In this document: piece by piece, positions 50,770 through 60,133 of the stretch | Position numbering within the stretch: position 1 is the stretch's first letter | Layout: each line of letters opens with the position of its first letter | NCBI GenBank assembly: GCA_035534615.1 | Contig: DATLRO010000089.1 | Span: forward strand, 1-64,000 | DNA length: 64,000 nt | Reading direction: 5' to 3' | Source: JAGWRA01 sp035534615 | GTDB lineage: Bacteria; Acidobacteriota; Vicinamibacteria; Vicinamibacterales; CAVVIG01 | The notes under the pieces: model-generated | The model's database searches: none | What the model saw: only the letters and a program-made list of their open reading frames with translations | What the model was told of the DNA's origin: nothing | Position numbers and translations under genes: made by a program

Positions 50770-53256
50770 TTACTCGGCACGCAGGACGACCGCCGGATCG
50801 ACGCTGGCGGCGCGATACGCCGGCACGAGGGCTGCGAGTGCGGCGCCGGCCGCCAGCAGGATCGCCGCAACGGCCATGCTCGAGACGGCAGGTGTGCCGA
50901 TGCCCTGGAGCATCGTTCCGGCCGAGCGCGCCGCCACCCACGTGACCCACGATCCCACGGCAATGCCCGCAATCAACACGACGACCGCCTGTCGCAGGAC
51001 GAGCCGCACGATGCCCTGCGGCGTCGCGCCGAGCGCCATCCGGACGCCGATCTCGCGCGAGCGCTGCACGACGACATAGGACAGCACGCCGAAGAGGCCG
51101 ACGAGGGCGATCAGCAGCGCGCTCGCCGCAAAGGCGCCGAGCACGAAGGCCGACGATCGCAGGGTGGCCACGCTCTGGTCGACGCGCTGCTCCATGGTCA
51201 GCACCGAATCGAGCGCGAGCGTCGGATCCTGCGCGCGCAGCAGCGCGCGGAGCGTCGGCACGAGCGCGTCGGGGGCGCCCGCCGTCCGCGCCATGACGAA
51301 GAGATCGGGATCCTGTCGAGACAAGGGAATCTGCCGGTCCGACAGGAAGATTTCCGGCTCGGCCGGCCGTCCGAGATCGCCCTGCACGATGTCGCTCACG
51401 ACGCCGACGATCTTCCAGGTGCGCGTCGGCCCTGCCATTTGCATCTGCAACGGCATCCCGACCGGGTTCCCGCGGAGATAACGCCGGGCAAACGAGCGGT
51501 TGACGACGACCACCGGCTCGGATGTCGCCGTGTCGCTCCGCGCGAGAAAGCGTCCCGCCACGAGATGGAGCTGCATGGCCGTGAGGTAACCTGGACTGAC
51601 CACTCGCCGCATCGCCTGCACGTCGATCTGCTCACCCGGATCCTGCGGCGACGGCATCGTGAAGGCGATATAGCCGCCGGACGAGACGAACGGCAGGGCG
51701 TTCGCGAACGCTGCCGCCTGAACGCCGGATGTCGCACGCAGACGCGCGGTCAGGCCGTCCAGGATCTCCTGGCGGCGCCGGGGCGCGTAGTCGGGCGGAA
51801 ATGCGATTTCCGCCGTGAGCAGGTTCTGGGGATTGTATCCACGGTCGGCGTGCACGAGCGCCAGCACGCTGCGGGAGAGCACGAGTGTGCCGGCGAGCAG
51901 CACGCATGACGCGGTGATCTGTGCGACGAGCAGCAGCGACCGCGCCAGATGTGTCGCCCGCGATGTCGCGCCGCGCGTCGATCGCCCCGGGGCGTTCGAC
52001 AGCAGGCTGGCCCGACGGGCGCGCAGGGCCGGCAGCAGCCCGCACGATACGCCGGTCAGGAGCGACAGCAGCGCGACGAAGGCGACCACCCGACCGTCGA
52101 TCGTGGTGGTGTCCACTCGCGGGAAGTCGTGCGGTATCAGGTGCGGCAGCAGGGGCAGCGCCGCGAATGCCAGACCGAGGCCGGCCATTCCTCCGAGCAC
52201 GGTGATCGTCAGACTCTCGCAGATCGTCTGCTGCACGAGACGGCCGCTGCCGGCGCCAATGGCCGCGCGAATCGCCAGTTCAGATTCGCGGGTCGTCGCA
52301 TGCACGAGCTGCAGGTTCGCAATGTTGGCGATCGCCGTGGCGAGCAGCAGCCCGACGCCGGCGAGCAGGAGCAGCAGCGGGCGAACCGTGGTGGTCGCCA
52401 CGGCGAGCGCGGGCCGGACGGCGATGTCGATCGGCCCCTTGGCACCGAACAGGGCCATGGCCGGCAGGTCGTTGACGGGTGCGGCGCGGGCGCGCACCGT
52501 CGCTTCGGCTGCTGCCTCTTGCGGGGTCGCACCCGGACGCAGCCGCGCGAGAGCATCGAAGATTTGCATCCTGTAGAACGGATGCGCGGCCGTCCCGCCC
52601 AGTACCGGGACGACCTGCCAGGGAATCCACGCGCGCGTTTCCCGGTCGGGGAACGCGAAGCGGGGTCCCATGACGCCGACGACGGTGTAGCGCTGATCGT
52701 CGAGCCGTATCGTCCGGCCGATCGCCCGGCGGCCGCCGCCGAAGCGTTCCTGCCAGAGACCATAAGAAAGGATGACCACGCCAGGCTGTCCTTGCGCCCC
52801 TTCGCCCTTGACGAAGGTGCGCCCGAGGACCGGCGGCACCTCCAGGACCCTGAAGAGGCTCGGCGTGACGGAAGAGACCTGCAGGCGCATCGCGCCGCCG
52901 TGCGCGGTCAGCGTTTGCCGCGCGGTCATCCAGCCGCCGATGTCCTGAATGGTCTTCGGATGAACCCGCCACGCGCGGTAGCTGCCGTTGCTGACGGTGT
53001 CCGGGACCCGTGCGCTGAGGCCCCGCCGGTACTCGACCACGCGCACCAGGCGGCTGGACCGGGCCCAGGGCAGCGGCGTGAGCAGCACGCCGGAAATCAC
53101 GCTGAAGAGGATCGTGGTGGCGCCGATCGCCAGCGCCACCGTCGCGATCGCCGCGGCGGCGTAGCCGGGCCGGCGGCGGAGCAGCCGCAGGCTGTAGCCA
53201 ACGTCCTGGCGGACGCCGGTCAGCCGCGCCAGACATCCGGAGAGGGTCGAGGGCAT
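50770..53256 (-). CDS. ADOP-family duplicated MacB/FtsX-type ABC permease
   Basis: An 828-residue permease with two FtsX modules: transmembrane helix, MacB periplasmic core, three helices, repeated. The first module starts DVGYSLRLLRRRPGYAAAAIATVALAIGATT; a MacB_PCD domain follows (residues 60-250), then FtsX helices. The second half has LARSLLLVAQITASCVLLAGTLVLSRS and ends with VLSYVVVQRSREIGVRMALGATPQGIVRLVL. No ATPase gene lies beside it, the orphan arrangement typical of acidobacteria; the substrate is unknown. AGGAGG precedes the ATG at 53256. Confidence 0.92.
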   Translation of the reverse strand: MPSTLSGCLARLTGVRQDVGYSLRLLRRRPGYAAAAIATVALAIGATTILFSVISGVLLTPLPWARSSRLVRVVEYRRGLSARVPDTVSNGSYRAWRVHPKTIQDIGGWMTARQTLTAHGGAMRLQVSSVTPSLFRVLEVPPVLGRTFVKGEGAQGQPGVVILSYGLWQERFGGGRRAIGRTIRLDDQRYTVVGVMGPRFAFPDRETRAWIPWQVVPVLGGTAAHPFYRMQIFDALARLRPGATPQEAAAEATVRARAAPVNDLPAMALFGAKGPIDIAVRPALAVATTTVRPLLLLLAGVGLLLATAIANIANLQLVHATTRESELAIRAAIGAGSGRLVQQTICESLTITVLGGMAGLGLAFAALPLLPHLIPHDFPRVDTTTIDGRVVAFVALLSLLTGVSCGLLPALRARRASLLSNAPGRSTRGATSRATHLARSLLLVAQITASCVLLAGTLVLSRSVLALVHADRGYNPQNLLTAEIAFPPDYAPRRRQEILDGLTARLRATSGVQAAAFANALPFVSSGGYIAFTMPSPQDPGEQIDVQAMRRVVSPGYLTAMQLHLVAGRFLARSDTATSEPVVVVNRSFARRYLRGNPVGMPLQMQMAGPTRTWKIVGVVSDIVQGDLGRPAEPEIFLSDRQIPLSRQDPDLFVMARTAGAPDALVPTLRALLRAQDPTLALDSVLTMEQRVDQSVATLRSSAFVLGAFAASALLIALVGLFGVLSYVVVQRSREIGVRMALGATPQGIVRLVLRQAVVVLIAGIAVGSWVTWVAARSAGTMLQGIGTPAVSSMAVAAILLAAGAALAALVPAYRAASVDPAVVLRAE

Positions 53257-53415
53257 CGCGTCCTCCTGCGCGGGATTGTGCCCGTTTCATTGCGTTCCCG
53301 CAAGGTTCTGAGCCGTTCGATCGTGCCCGATCGAAACGCTGCGGAGACGTGCTAGGATGCGGCGACATCCAGCCCGGCCGTGCGCCATCGCCACGATGCC
53401 GGCAAGGAGGCCCGT

Positions 53416-53832
53416 GTGACCGGACGCGCCCACGGCGCTTTCGACGTGAAACTGACGCCGCTGCCGCTGGCGCACGACAACGCCGAGTCGACGCTCGGCC
53501 GGATGTCGATCGACAAGCAGTTCCACGGCGCGCTGGACGCGACGAGCGAAGGTGAAATGCTCTCAGCCGGCACGAACGTCAAGGGCTCGGCCGGGTACGT
53601 CGCGATCGAACGGGTGAGCGGCACGCTGGGCGGCCGCCGCGGGACGTTCGTGCTGCAGCACAGCGCCTCGATGAATCGCGGCGCGCCGCGGCTGACGATC
53701 GCCGTCGTGCCCGATTCCGGCACGGGCGAGCTGACCGGGCTGACCGGCACCATGACGATCGAAGTCACCCACGGACAGCATTTCTATACCTTCGAATACG
53801 CGGTCCCGCAGCACGAGAAGGAAGACTCCTGA
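53416..53832 (+). CDS. DUF3224 domain-containing protein
   Basis: A 138-residue protein of the DUF3224 family, a small beta-barrel resembling the allene oxide cyclase-like fold. Features are GAFDVKLTPL, RMSIDKQFHGALDATSEGEML, VAIERVSGTLGGRRGTFVLQHSASM (split by me) and DSGTGELTGLTGTMTIEV. GTG at 53416, with AAGGAGG spaced five bases ahead, is preferred over an earlier GTG at 53380. It is divergent from the ADOP permease. Role unknown. Confidence 0.8.
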   Translation: MTGRAHGAFDVKLTPLPLAHDNAESTLGRMSIDKQFHGALDATSEGEMLSAGTNVKGSAGYVAIERVSGTLGGRRGTFVLQHSASMNRGAPRLTIAVVPDSGTGELTGLTGTMTIEVTHGQHFYTFEYAVPQHEKEDS

Positions 53833-54097
53833 CGATCGGCGCACGGCCCGGCTCAGCTGGCCAGCTCAGCGGGCGCGCGCAAACACATTGAGGTTCACGC
53901 GCGGATCGGAAATACTCCGATACGAGCAATTCCCCGCGGCGCGCGCGGCCCCCGACACGTTCGGGTGACGCGTCGTCCGTTGCCCGCGGACCGCCCGCTC
54001 GTCGGTCGACGTGTCCCCGATCCGTGTGACGTCGGCGCCTGCCCGTCGTCCGGCCGTCACGCCGAAAGCTGCAGTGCCCACTCAAGGAGCCTCTGCG

Positions 54098-57000
54098 ATG
54101 AAACGTGTTGTGGATTATCTGAGATCGTTTCCCTTCGTCGTGCTCGCCGCGCTGAGTGCGGCGCTCATCATGCCGGCCGCGCTCGGCGCCCAGGCGAGCC
54201 CGCAGCAGACGCTGATGAGCAGACTGCAGTGGCGCAGCATCGGCCCGTACATCGGCGGCCGCGTGGTGGCGGTCGCCGGCGTCAACAGCAACCCGAATCT
54301 GTTCTACATGGGGGGCGTGGACGGCGGCGTCTGGAAGAGCACGGACTATGGCATCCGCTGGACCAACCTCACGGACGGCAAGCTCGGCGGCTCGAGCGAC
54401 AGCATCGGCGCCATTGCCGTGGCGCCCTCGAATGCCAACGTGATTTACGTGGGGACCGGCGAGAGCGACATCCGCGGCACCTTCATCACCGGTGACGGGA
54501 TGTACAAGTCGACCGACGCGGGCAGGACCTGGCAGTACGCGGGACTCCGCGACACCCACACTATCAGCGCCATCGCCGTCGATCCGCGGAACGCCGACAT
54601 CGTCTATGCGTCGTCCTTGGGACACGTCTTCAAGCCCAATGCCGAGCGCGGCGTGTTCAAGTCGACCGACGGCGGGAAGACCTGGACGAAGGTCCTGTTC
54701 GTGAACGACGACACCGGCGCGATCGACGTGGTGATGGATCCGGCGAATCCCGGCGTCCTCTACGCCGCGATGTGGCAGGCGAGCCGGAACGCCTGGAGCC
54801 TGACGAGCGGCGGCCCGGGCAGCGGCCTCTACAAGACCACGGACGGCGGCGCGCACTGGACGAACATCACCCATCATCCCGGGCTGCCGGAGGGGGTGCT
54901 CGGGCGCCTCGGCGTGACGATCGCAGCGAGCCAGCCGAACGTCGTCTACACGATCATGCAGGCGAAGGAAGGCGGCGTGTTCCGCTCCGACGACGGCGGC
55001 GCCACCTGGAAGCGCGTCAACAGCGAGTGGAAGCTCCGCCAGCGCGCCTTCTACTACATGGGCATCTACGCCGATCCCAAGGATCCGAACACCGTCTACG
55101 TGCCGAACGTGGATGCGCTGTGGGTCTCGCACGACGGCGGGAAGACGTTCACCGAGCTCCATACCCCGCACGGCGACAACCACATCGTCTGGATCAACCC
55201 GGCCGACACGAAGATCCTGCTGGAAGGCAACGACGGCGGCGCGACCGTCTCGACCGACGGCGGCATGACCTGGAGCACCGAGCACAATCAGCCGACCGGC
55301 CAGTTCTATCACGTCAATCTGGACGACAGCTTCCCGTTCCATGTCTTCGGCGCGCAGCAGGACGAGGGCTCCTTCGAGGGGCCGAGCGCATCGCCGGGCG
55401 GCAGCATCCCGCTGGCCGACTGGGAGCGCGTCGCCTACGGCGAGAGCACGTTCTCGGTGCCGCAGCCGGGCGATCCGACGATCAACTACGGCAGCGGCTA
55501 CTTCAGCATCTTCCTGCGCTACAACCGGACGACGGGGGAGTACCAGGAAGTCAGCCCGTGGCCGCAGTACCAGGAAGGCGCGGCGTCGCGTGATCTCAAG
55601 TACCGCTTCGCGTGGACGCATCCGATCCTGTTCTCGGCGGCGAACCCGAAGGAGCTGCTGCTCGGCTCGCAGTACGTGCTGAAGAGCGACGACTACGGCC
55701 AGACCTGGCAGACGATCAGCCCGGATCTCACGCGCAACGATCCGAGCACGGAGGCGCCGAGCGGCGGGCCGGTCGACCTCGACCAGTCCGGCGCGGAAAT
55801 CTATCCGTGCCTGTCGTCGATCGCGGTGTCGCCGCTCGACGGCCAGCTCATCTGGGCCGGCTCGGACGACGGCCTCGTGCACGTGACGACGGACGGCGGC
55901 CAGCATTGGCAGGCGGTGACGCCGACGGGGTTGCCCGAGTGGGCCGATATCACGTCGATCGAGCCGTCGCACGTCGCGCAGGGAACCGCGTATCTGACCG
56001 CGAGCCGCTACATGTGGGATGACTTCCATCCCTACGTGTTCAAGACCACCGACTACGGCAAGACCTGGACGCCGATGACGAGCGGGCTGCCGGCCGACGG
56101 GTACGTCTTCGTGGTCCGGCAGGATCCGCGCGACGAGAACCTGCTGTTCGCCGGCACGATGAGCACGGTGTTCGTGAGCCTCGACGGCGGCGCGCAGTGG
56201 CAGCCGCTGGGCCTGAACCTGCCGCACGTGCAGATGCGCGACATCGCCATCAACACGCGCCAGGGTGACGTGGTCGTGGCGACGCACGGCCGCTCGTTCT
56301 GGGTGCTGGACAATATCGCGCTGCTCGAACAGCTGACGAAGGCGCCGGCGGTCGGGACGGACGGGACGGCGTTGTTCGCGCCGCAGACGGCGTGGCTGTC
56401 CCATGCCTACGGCAGCGGCGGGTTCGGCGCACCGGACGCGGGCAAGAATCCGGCGTTCGGGGCGACCGTCTTCTTCCACCTGCCGGCCGACTACGACGGC
56501 AAGACGCCGGTGTCGCTCGAATTCACGAACGCCGAGGGGCAGGTGGTGCGCCGCTTCGCGCTGCACCTGAAGCCGGGCGGCCGCGCGCCCAGCGAAGCGA
56601 ACGCCACGCCGGCGGAGCGTCGCCAGGCCGCGGAAGAGCGGCTCACCGCGGTCACGCCCGGCATGAACAGCCTGCTGTGGAATCTCCGCTATCCGGACGC
56701 GACCGAGGTCAAGGGCTTCTACCCGCCGGCCGCGGCCGGCGGCCTGCCGGACGAGGTCGACGGCCCGGTGGTGGTGCCCGGCACCTACCACGTGGTGCTC
56801 GACTACGGGGGCCACAAGACCGAGCGGTCGTTCACCGTCTCGCTCGATCCGCGGCTGCACGCGACGGCGGCCGATCTGGCGGCGCGGCTCGCGCTCCAGC
56901 TCAAGATCAGTCAGTCGCTGGACTCGCTCGACCGGACCATCAACGAGGCCATGGCCGTGCGCGACCGGCTCCAGGCGGAGGTCGCCCACGGGAAGGTGAC

Positions 57001-57265
57001 CAAGGCGCAGGCCGGCGAGGCGATCGCCAGTCTCGATCACGCGATCGACGGCGTCGTGCAGATGAAGATTCAGTCGAGCGAGGGGAGCCTGCTGCACCCG
57101 ACGAAGCTGCGCAGCTACCTGGCGTACCTCTCGGCCGATCTCGATCTCACCTACGGGAAGCCGACCGCGGCGGAAGACGCGGTGTACACGGCGCTTGCGC
57201 AGCAGGCGACGACCGGCGAGCAGGCGCTGCACGCCGCCATCACAGCCGGCAACCAGATTCACTGA
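54098..57265 (+). CDS. Secreted VPS10/sortilin-like beta-propeller protein (glycosyl hydrolase-like)
   Basis: A 1,055-residue exported protein. The signal peptide starts MKRVVDYLRSFPFVVLAALS and ends at LGAQA. Residues 40-760 are repeated BNR/Asp-box-type blades: NLFYMGGVDGGVWKSTDYG, GDGMYKSTDAGRTWQYAGL, GVFKSTDGGKTWTKVLF and LYKTTDGGAHWTNITHH, as in the VPS10/sortilin and xyloglucanase-like propellers common in acidobacteria. The C-terminal 200 residues are helical (LQLKISQSLDSLDRTINEAM). It may bind or process an extracellular polymer. ATG at 54098, AAGGAG upstream; a longer frame to 54011 is unlikely. Confidence 0.85.
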   Translation: MKRVVDYLRSFPFVVLAALSAALIMPAALGAQASPQQTLMSRLQWRSIGPYIGGRVVAVAGVNSNPNLFYMGGVDGGVWKSTDYGIRWTNLTDGKLGGSSDSIGAIAVAPSNANVIYVGTGESDIRGTFITGDGMYKSTDAGRTWQYAGLRDTHTISAIAVDPRNADIVYASSLGHVFKPNAERGVFKSTDGGKTWTKVLFVNDDTGAIDVVMDPANPGVLYAAMWQASRNAWSLTSGGPGSGLYKTTDGGAHWTNITHHPGLPEGVLGRLGVTIAASQPNVVYTIMQAKEGGVFRSDDGGATWKRVNSEWKLRQRAFYYMGIYADPKDPNTVYVPNVDALWVSHDGGKTFTELHTPHGDNHIVWINPADTKILLEGNDGGATVSTDGGMTWSTEHNQPTGQFYHVNLDDSFPFHVFGAQQDEGSFEGPSASPGGSIPLADWERVAYGESTFSVPQPGDPTINYGSGYFSIFLRYNRTTGEYQEVSPWPQYQEGAASRDLKYRFAWTHPILFSAANPKELLLGSQYVLKSDDYGQTWQTISPDLTRNDPSTEAPSGGPVDLDQSGAEIYPCLSSIAVSPLDGQLIWAGSDDGLVHVTTDGGQHWQAVTPTGLPEWADITSIEPSHVAQGTAYLTASRYMWDDFHPYVFKTTDYGKTWTPMTSGLPADGYVFVVRQDPRDENLLFAGTMSTVFVSLDGGAQWQPLGLNLPHVQMRDIAINTRQGDVVVATHGRSFWVLDNIALLEQLTKAPAVGTDGTALFAPQTAWLSHAYGSGGFGAPDAGKNPAFGATVFFHLPADYDGKTPVSLEFTNAEGQVVRRFALHLKPGGRAPSEANATPAERRQAAEERLTAVTPGMNSLLWNLRYPDATEVKGFYPPAAAGGLPDEVDGPVVVPGTYHVVLDYGGHKTERSFTVSLDPRLHATAADLAARLALQLKISQSLDSLDRTINEAMAVRDRLQAEVAHGKVTKAQAGEAIASLDHAIDGVVQMKIQSSEGSLLHPTKLRSYLAYLSADLDLTYGKPTAAEDAVYTALAQQATTGEQALHAAITAGNQIH

Positions 57266-57310
57266 GCCGGCGCGAAGGACCCGAGACCGGGTCCTGCTGA
57301 ACGGGGAAGA

Positions 57311-57348
57311 AACGACAGAGGGGCGGCTTCGGCCGCCCCTTTGTCGTT
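57311..57348 (+). terminator. Intrinsic terminator of the VPS10-like gene
   Basis: AACGACA (57311-57317) pairs with TGTCGTT (57342-57348). Inside, AGGGGCGGC (57319-57327) pairs with GCCGCCCCT (57332-57340) around the very stable TTCG tetraloop, with one mismatch between the stems. Only a short T run follows, but the stem is exceptionally stable. It lies 46 nt after the stop codon. Confidence 0.75.
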
Positions 57349-57385
57349 TGAGTGCCAGAGACATCGCCCGGAGAGACTCAGAAAC

Positions 57386-57410
57386 ACAATCAGAGACATA
57401 ACCCGTCCCC
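57386..57410. repeat. 25-nt dispersed repeat, copy B
   Basis: Identical in 24 of 25 bases to 30483-30507 (core GAGACATAACCCGTCCCC). It lies between the VPS10-like gene's terminator and a small membrane-protein gene. Two copies 27 kb apart in non-coding DNA indicate a mobile or REP-like element rather than chance. Confidence 0.8.
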
Positions 57411-57526
57411 AAAGGGAAAAACTCGCAATGCTCGGCAGTTGCTGGCACGGCTGTCCTCTTTTCCGGCCTGTTTTCAGCAGTGGAGACTGGAATCTGTCTT
57501 GCACCTTGGAGGACGGGAGGTGTCCT

Positions 57527-57652
57527 ATGTGGACATTCGGATGGACGGGTCTGCTCATCATCGTGACCGGGGGGTTGATCGGCGCCGGGCTGGCGATTGT
57601 GATTGCGATCATCCTGTACGACCTCAACATCCGCGAGAAGTCCCACAGCTGA
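57527..57652 (+). CDS. Small single-pass membrane protein
   Basis: A 41-residue protein from the ATG at 57527, with GGGAGG just upstream. Almost the whole sequence is one transmembrane helix (LLIIVTGGLIGAGLAIVIAI), followed by a short basic/acidic tail (LYDLNIREKSHS). Short one-helix proteins like this are often overlooked; a role cannot be assigned. A longer upstream frame is not supported. Confidence 0.5.
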   Translation: MWTFGWTGLLIIVTGGLIGAGLAIVIAIILYDLNIREKSHS

Positions 57653-57747
57653 CCTGGCCCGGGCTCGCGGGACGGCGATGCGATATGCTTGCCACAGCGG
57701 TCCTCCCTGACCGGGCGACACCGGCGTGTGGACCACGGCGGTGACGC

Positions 57748-58686
57748 GTGCCCGACGAGAAAGTCCTTGTAGCTTTCACGCTCCGCGTGGCGATGTCGAT
57801 CGGTGACGCCTGCGTGCTCCATCTGGTGGACGACGCGGGTGTGCTGCACCTTGCGTCGCTGCACCACCGGCGGGCCGAAGCCACGGCGCTGCTGGCATCA
57901 TGGCTGACCGGCACGCCGGCAGAGGTGGCCCGCAGCCTGCCGGCCGAGGTCGTTCGCAGCGGCCAGGCGCTGTTCGTGCCGGTGGCGGAGCGGGAGCACC
58001 TTCAGCGCTTCGCGCCTCGCGGGGGCGACCTCTACCTGAAACATTCCGGCGTCCAAAGCCTGCTCATTCTTCCGGTGCCTGGCGAGGCCATGCCTGCGGG
58101 CGCGGTGAGCCTGCTTCGCGATCGCGGCACACACCCTTACACGACCGAGGACCGGCAGGTGGTGCGCCGGCTGATCGCCGGTCTGGGGCGGGCGCTGGGC
58201 AGACCGGGGGCGGCGGGTCTGGCGGACGAGGCCGCCCGGAGCGAGGGCGAGCCTGGCCAGCCGCACGGCACGCGGCCGCGGAGGGCGCCCGCCGCGGGCG
58301 AGGCGCCCGACCGGCACACGATACTCGTCGTCGAGGATGAAACGGCCGTCCGCGAGCTGGTCCGGGAGATCCTGCAGCGCGAGGGCTACGACGTGCTGGA
58401 AGCGGAGAATGCGGAAAAGGCGCTCGTCCTGCTCGGCCAGCGCGAGGCGTCGCTCGATCTGCTGCTCACGGACATGGTGATGCCGGGGATGAGCGGCGCC
58501 GCGCTCGCCGAGATCATCCGGGAACGGCATCCGGACCTGCGGGCGCTGTTCATGTCCGGCTACGTCGATCAGACCATGGTGCCCCGGCAGGGCGACGAGG
58601 CGGCGCCGTTCCTGCAGAAGCCCTTCACGCTCGATGCGCTCGTCCGGAGCGTGCGCGCCGTCCTGACGGACGGCGCGATCGGATGA
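57748..58686 (+). CDS. GAF-receiver response regulator
   Basis: A 312-residue regulator. The N-terminal 155 residues look like a GAF sensor (LLILPVPGEAMPAGAVSLLRD, YTTEDRQVVRRLIAGLGRAL). A proline/alanine-rich linker follows (residues 155-190), then a receiver domain: ILVVEDETAVRELVREIL, Asp242 in LLLTDMVMPGMSG, and FLQKPFTLDALV with the conserved Lys. There is no output domain, so it may be a phosphate sink or a shuttle. GTG at 57748. It converges on nuoN with four bases between. Confidence 0.82.
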   Translation: MPDEKVLVAFTLRVAMSIGDACVLHLVDDAGVLHLASLHHRRAEATALLASWLTGTPAEVARSLPAEVVRSGQALFVPVAEREHLQRFAPRGGDLYLKHSGVQSLLILPVPGEAMPAGAVSLLRDRGTHPYTTEDRQVVRRLIAGLGRALGRPGAAGLADEAARSEGEPGQPHGTRPRRAPAAGEAPDRHTILVVEDETAVRELVREILQREGYDVLEAENAEKALVLLGQREASLDLLLTDMVMPGMSGAALAEIIRERHPDLRALFMSGYVDQTMVPRQGDEAAPFLQKPFTLDALVRSVRAVLTDGAIG

Positions 58687-58690
58687 GCGA

Positions 58691-60133
58691 TCAGATCAGA
58701 CCGACGAAGATCGTCTTGATGGCGGCCAGTAGCGCGACCGGATAGACGCCCAGCCAGATCAACAGCACGGTGAGCGCGGCGAGGACGAGACCGGAGCCGG
58801 CTGGCACGGCCCTGGGGCGGGCGGCGTCCGGGGCGCCGGCGCGGCCGGTCGCGTACAGCGCGACGACGATGCGCAGGTAATAGAAGAGGCCGATGGTGCT
58901 GGTCACGACCAGCACCATGAGGAGTCCCCAGGTGCCGGACGAGGCGCCGGCCGCGACGATATAGAACTTGCCGAGGAAGCCGGCGGTCAGCGGGATGCCG
59001 GCCAGCGACAGCAGCATCGCGGTGAACACGCCGGCCAGCAGCGGCCGCTGCCAGAACAGGCCGCGGTAGTCGTCCAGCCGATCGGCATCCCGCGTGCCGT
59101 CCGACATCACCGACACCACACCGAACGCCCCGAGCATCGTGACGAAGTACGCCACGAGGTAGAACGTGACCGCCTGCGCGCCCATGGCGCCGCCCGCCTG
59201 GAAGGCGACGAGGATGTAGCCGAGGTGGGCGATGGAGGAGTAGCCGAGGATCCGCTTGACGTTGTTCTGGAGCAGCGCGAGCAGGTTGCCGGCGAACATC
59301 GACGCCACGGCGACGATGGTGAAGACGAGGAAGACCGGCCCGCCGCCCGCCGGCGATTCGCGGAAGTAGCGCACCATCAGGCCCAGGACGGCGCCCTTGG
59401 ACACGGTCGCCACGAACGCCGCGACCGGCGCCGGGGCCCCTTCGTAGACGTCCGGCGTCCACATGTGAAACGGCACGACGGCCAGCTTGAACCCGAGGCC
59501 GGTCAGCACGAGCACGAGCCCGCCGAGCAGGAGCGGGTCGTAGAAGTCGGCGCGGGTGGTCAGCAGCGCCGTCATCCGGCCGAACTCCATCGTTCCCAGC
59601 CGGGCATAGATCAGCGCGAGGCCGAACAGCATGACGGCGGCCGAGCTGGCGGCGAGGACGAGGTACTTGAAGCCGGCTTCGATGGACCGCTCGCGTGTCG
59701 TGAGGTACGCGATGAGGCCGTAGAGCGCGACGCTCAGCACCTCGAGCCCGAGAAAGAACGAGATGAAATGGCTGCTCACCACGATGGCGGCGGCGCCGAG
59801 CGCGGCGGTCGGCAGCAGGACGTACAGCTCTTCGGGCGGCTCCGCCTGCCGCGCCAGATAGCCGTGCGACAGGATCACGACCGCGAAGGTGGCGGCGACG
59901 ATCAGGCCGATGAAGAACAGGCCGAACGGATCGACGACCACCAGCGGCGTGATCTGGCGAGGCACGTACGCCGCGGCCGGCCACAGGGACGCGAACGCGG
60001 CCGCGAGGCCGCCTGCCGCGACGCCGGCGGCGAGCCCGTGGCGCCTGCGGACGGCGATCGACAGCATGACCGTCACCGCGGTGAGGCCGACCAGGACCAG
60101 CGGCAGCAGGGCGATCAGATCGCCGGTCGTCAT
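58691..60133 (-). CDS. nuoN: NADH-quinone oxidoreductase subunit N
   Basis: A 480-residue proton-pumping antiporter-like membrane subunit of respiratory complex I. It has many transmembrane helices, the FFLGLEVLSVALYGLIAYL Glu-helix and KLAVVPFHMWTPDVYEGAP Lys-helix motifs shared by subunits L, M and N. ATG at 60133 overlaps the nuoM stop (ATGA). It is the last gene of the cluster, as in many bacteria. Confidence 0.95.
   Translation of the reverse strand: MTTGDLIALLPLVLVGLTAVTVMLSIAVRRRHGLAAGVAAGGLAAAFASLWPAAAYVPRQITPLVVVDPFGLFFIGLIVAATFAVVILSHGYLARQAEPPEELYVLLPTAALGAAAIVVSSHFISFFLGLEVLSVALYGLIAYLTTRERSIEAGFKYLVLAASSAAVMLFGLALIYARLGTMEFGRMTALLTTRADFYDPLLLGGLVLVLTGLGFKLAVVPFHMWTPDVYEGAPAPVAAFVATVSKGAVLGLMVRYFRESPAGGGPVFLVFTIVAVASMFAGNLLALLQNNVKRILGYSSIAHLGYILVAFQAGGAMGAQAVTFYLVAYFVTMLGAFGVVSVMSDGTRDADRLDDYRGLFWQRPLLAGVFTAMLLSLAGIPLTAGFLGKFYIVAAGASSGTWGLLMVLVVTSTIGLFYYLRIVVALYATGRAGAPDAARPRAVPAGSGLVLAALTVLLIWLGVYPVALLAAIKTIFVGLI

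Noticed and set aside
53765..57736. A 1,323-codon minus-strand frame over the VPS10-like gene
   Set aside because: Same reason: it is the mirror of an intact gene with a signal peptide and propeller motifs on the plus strand.
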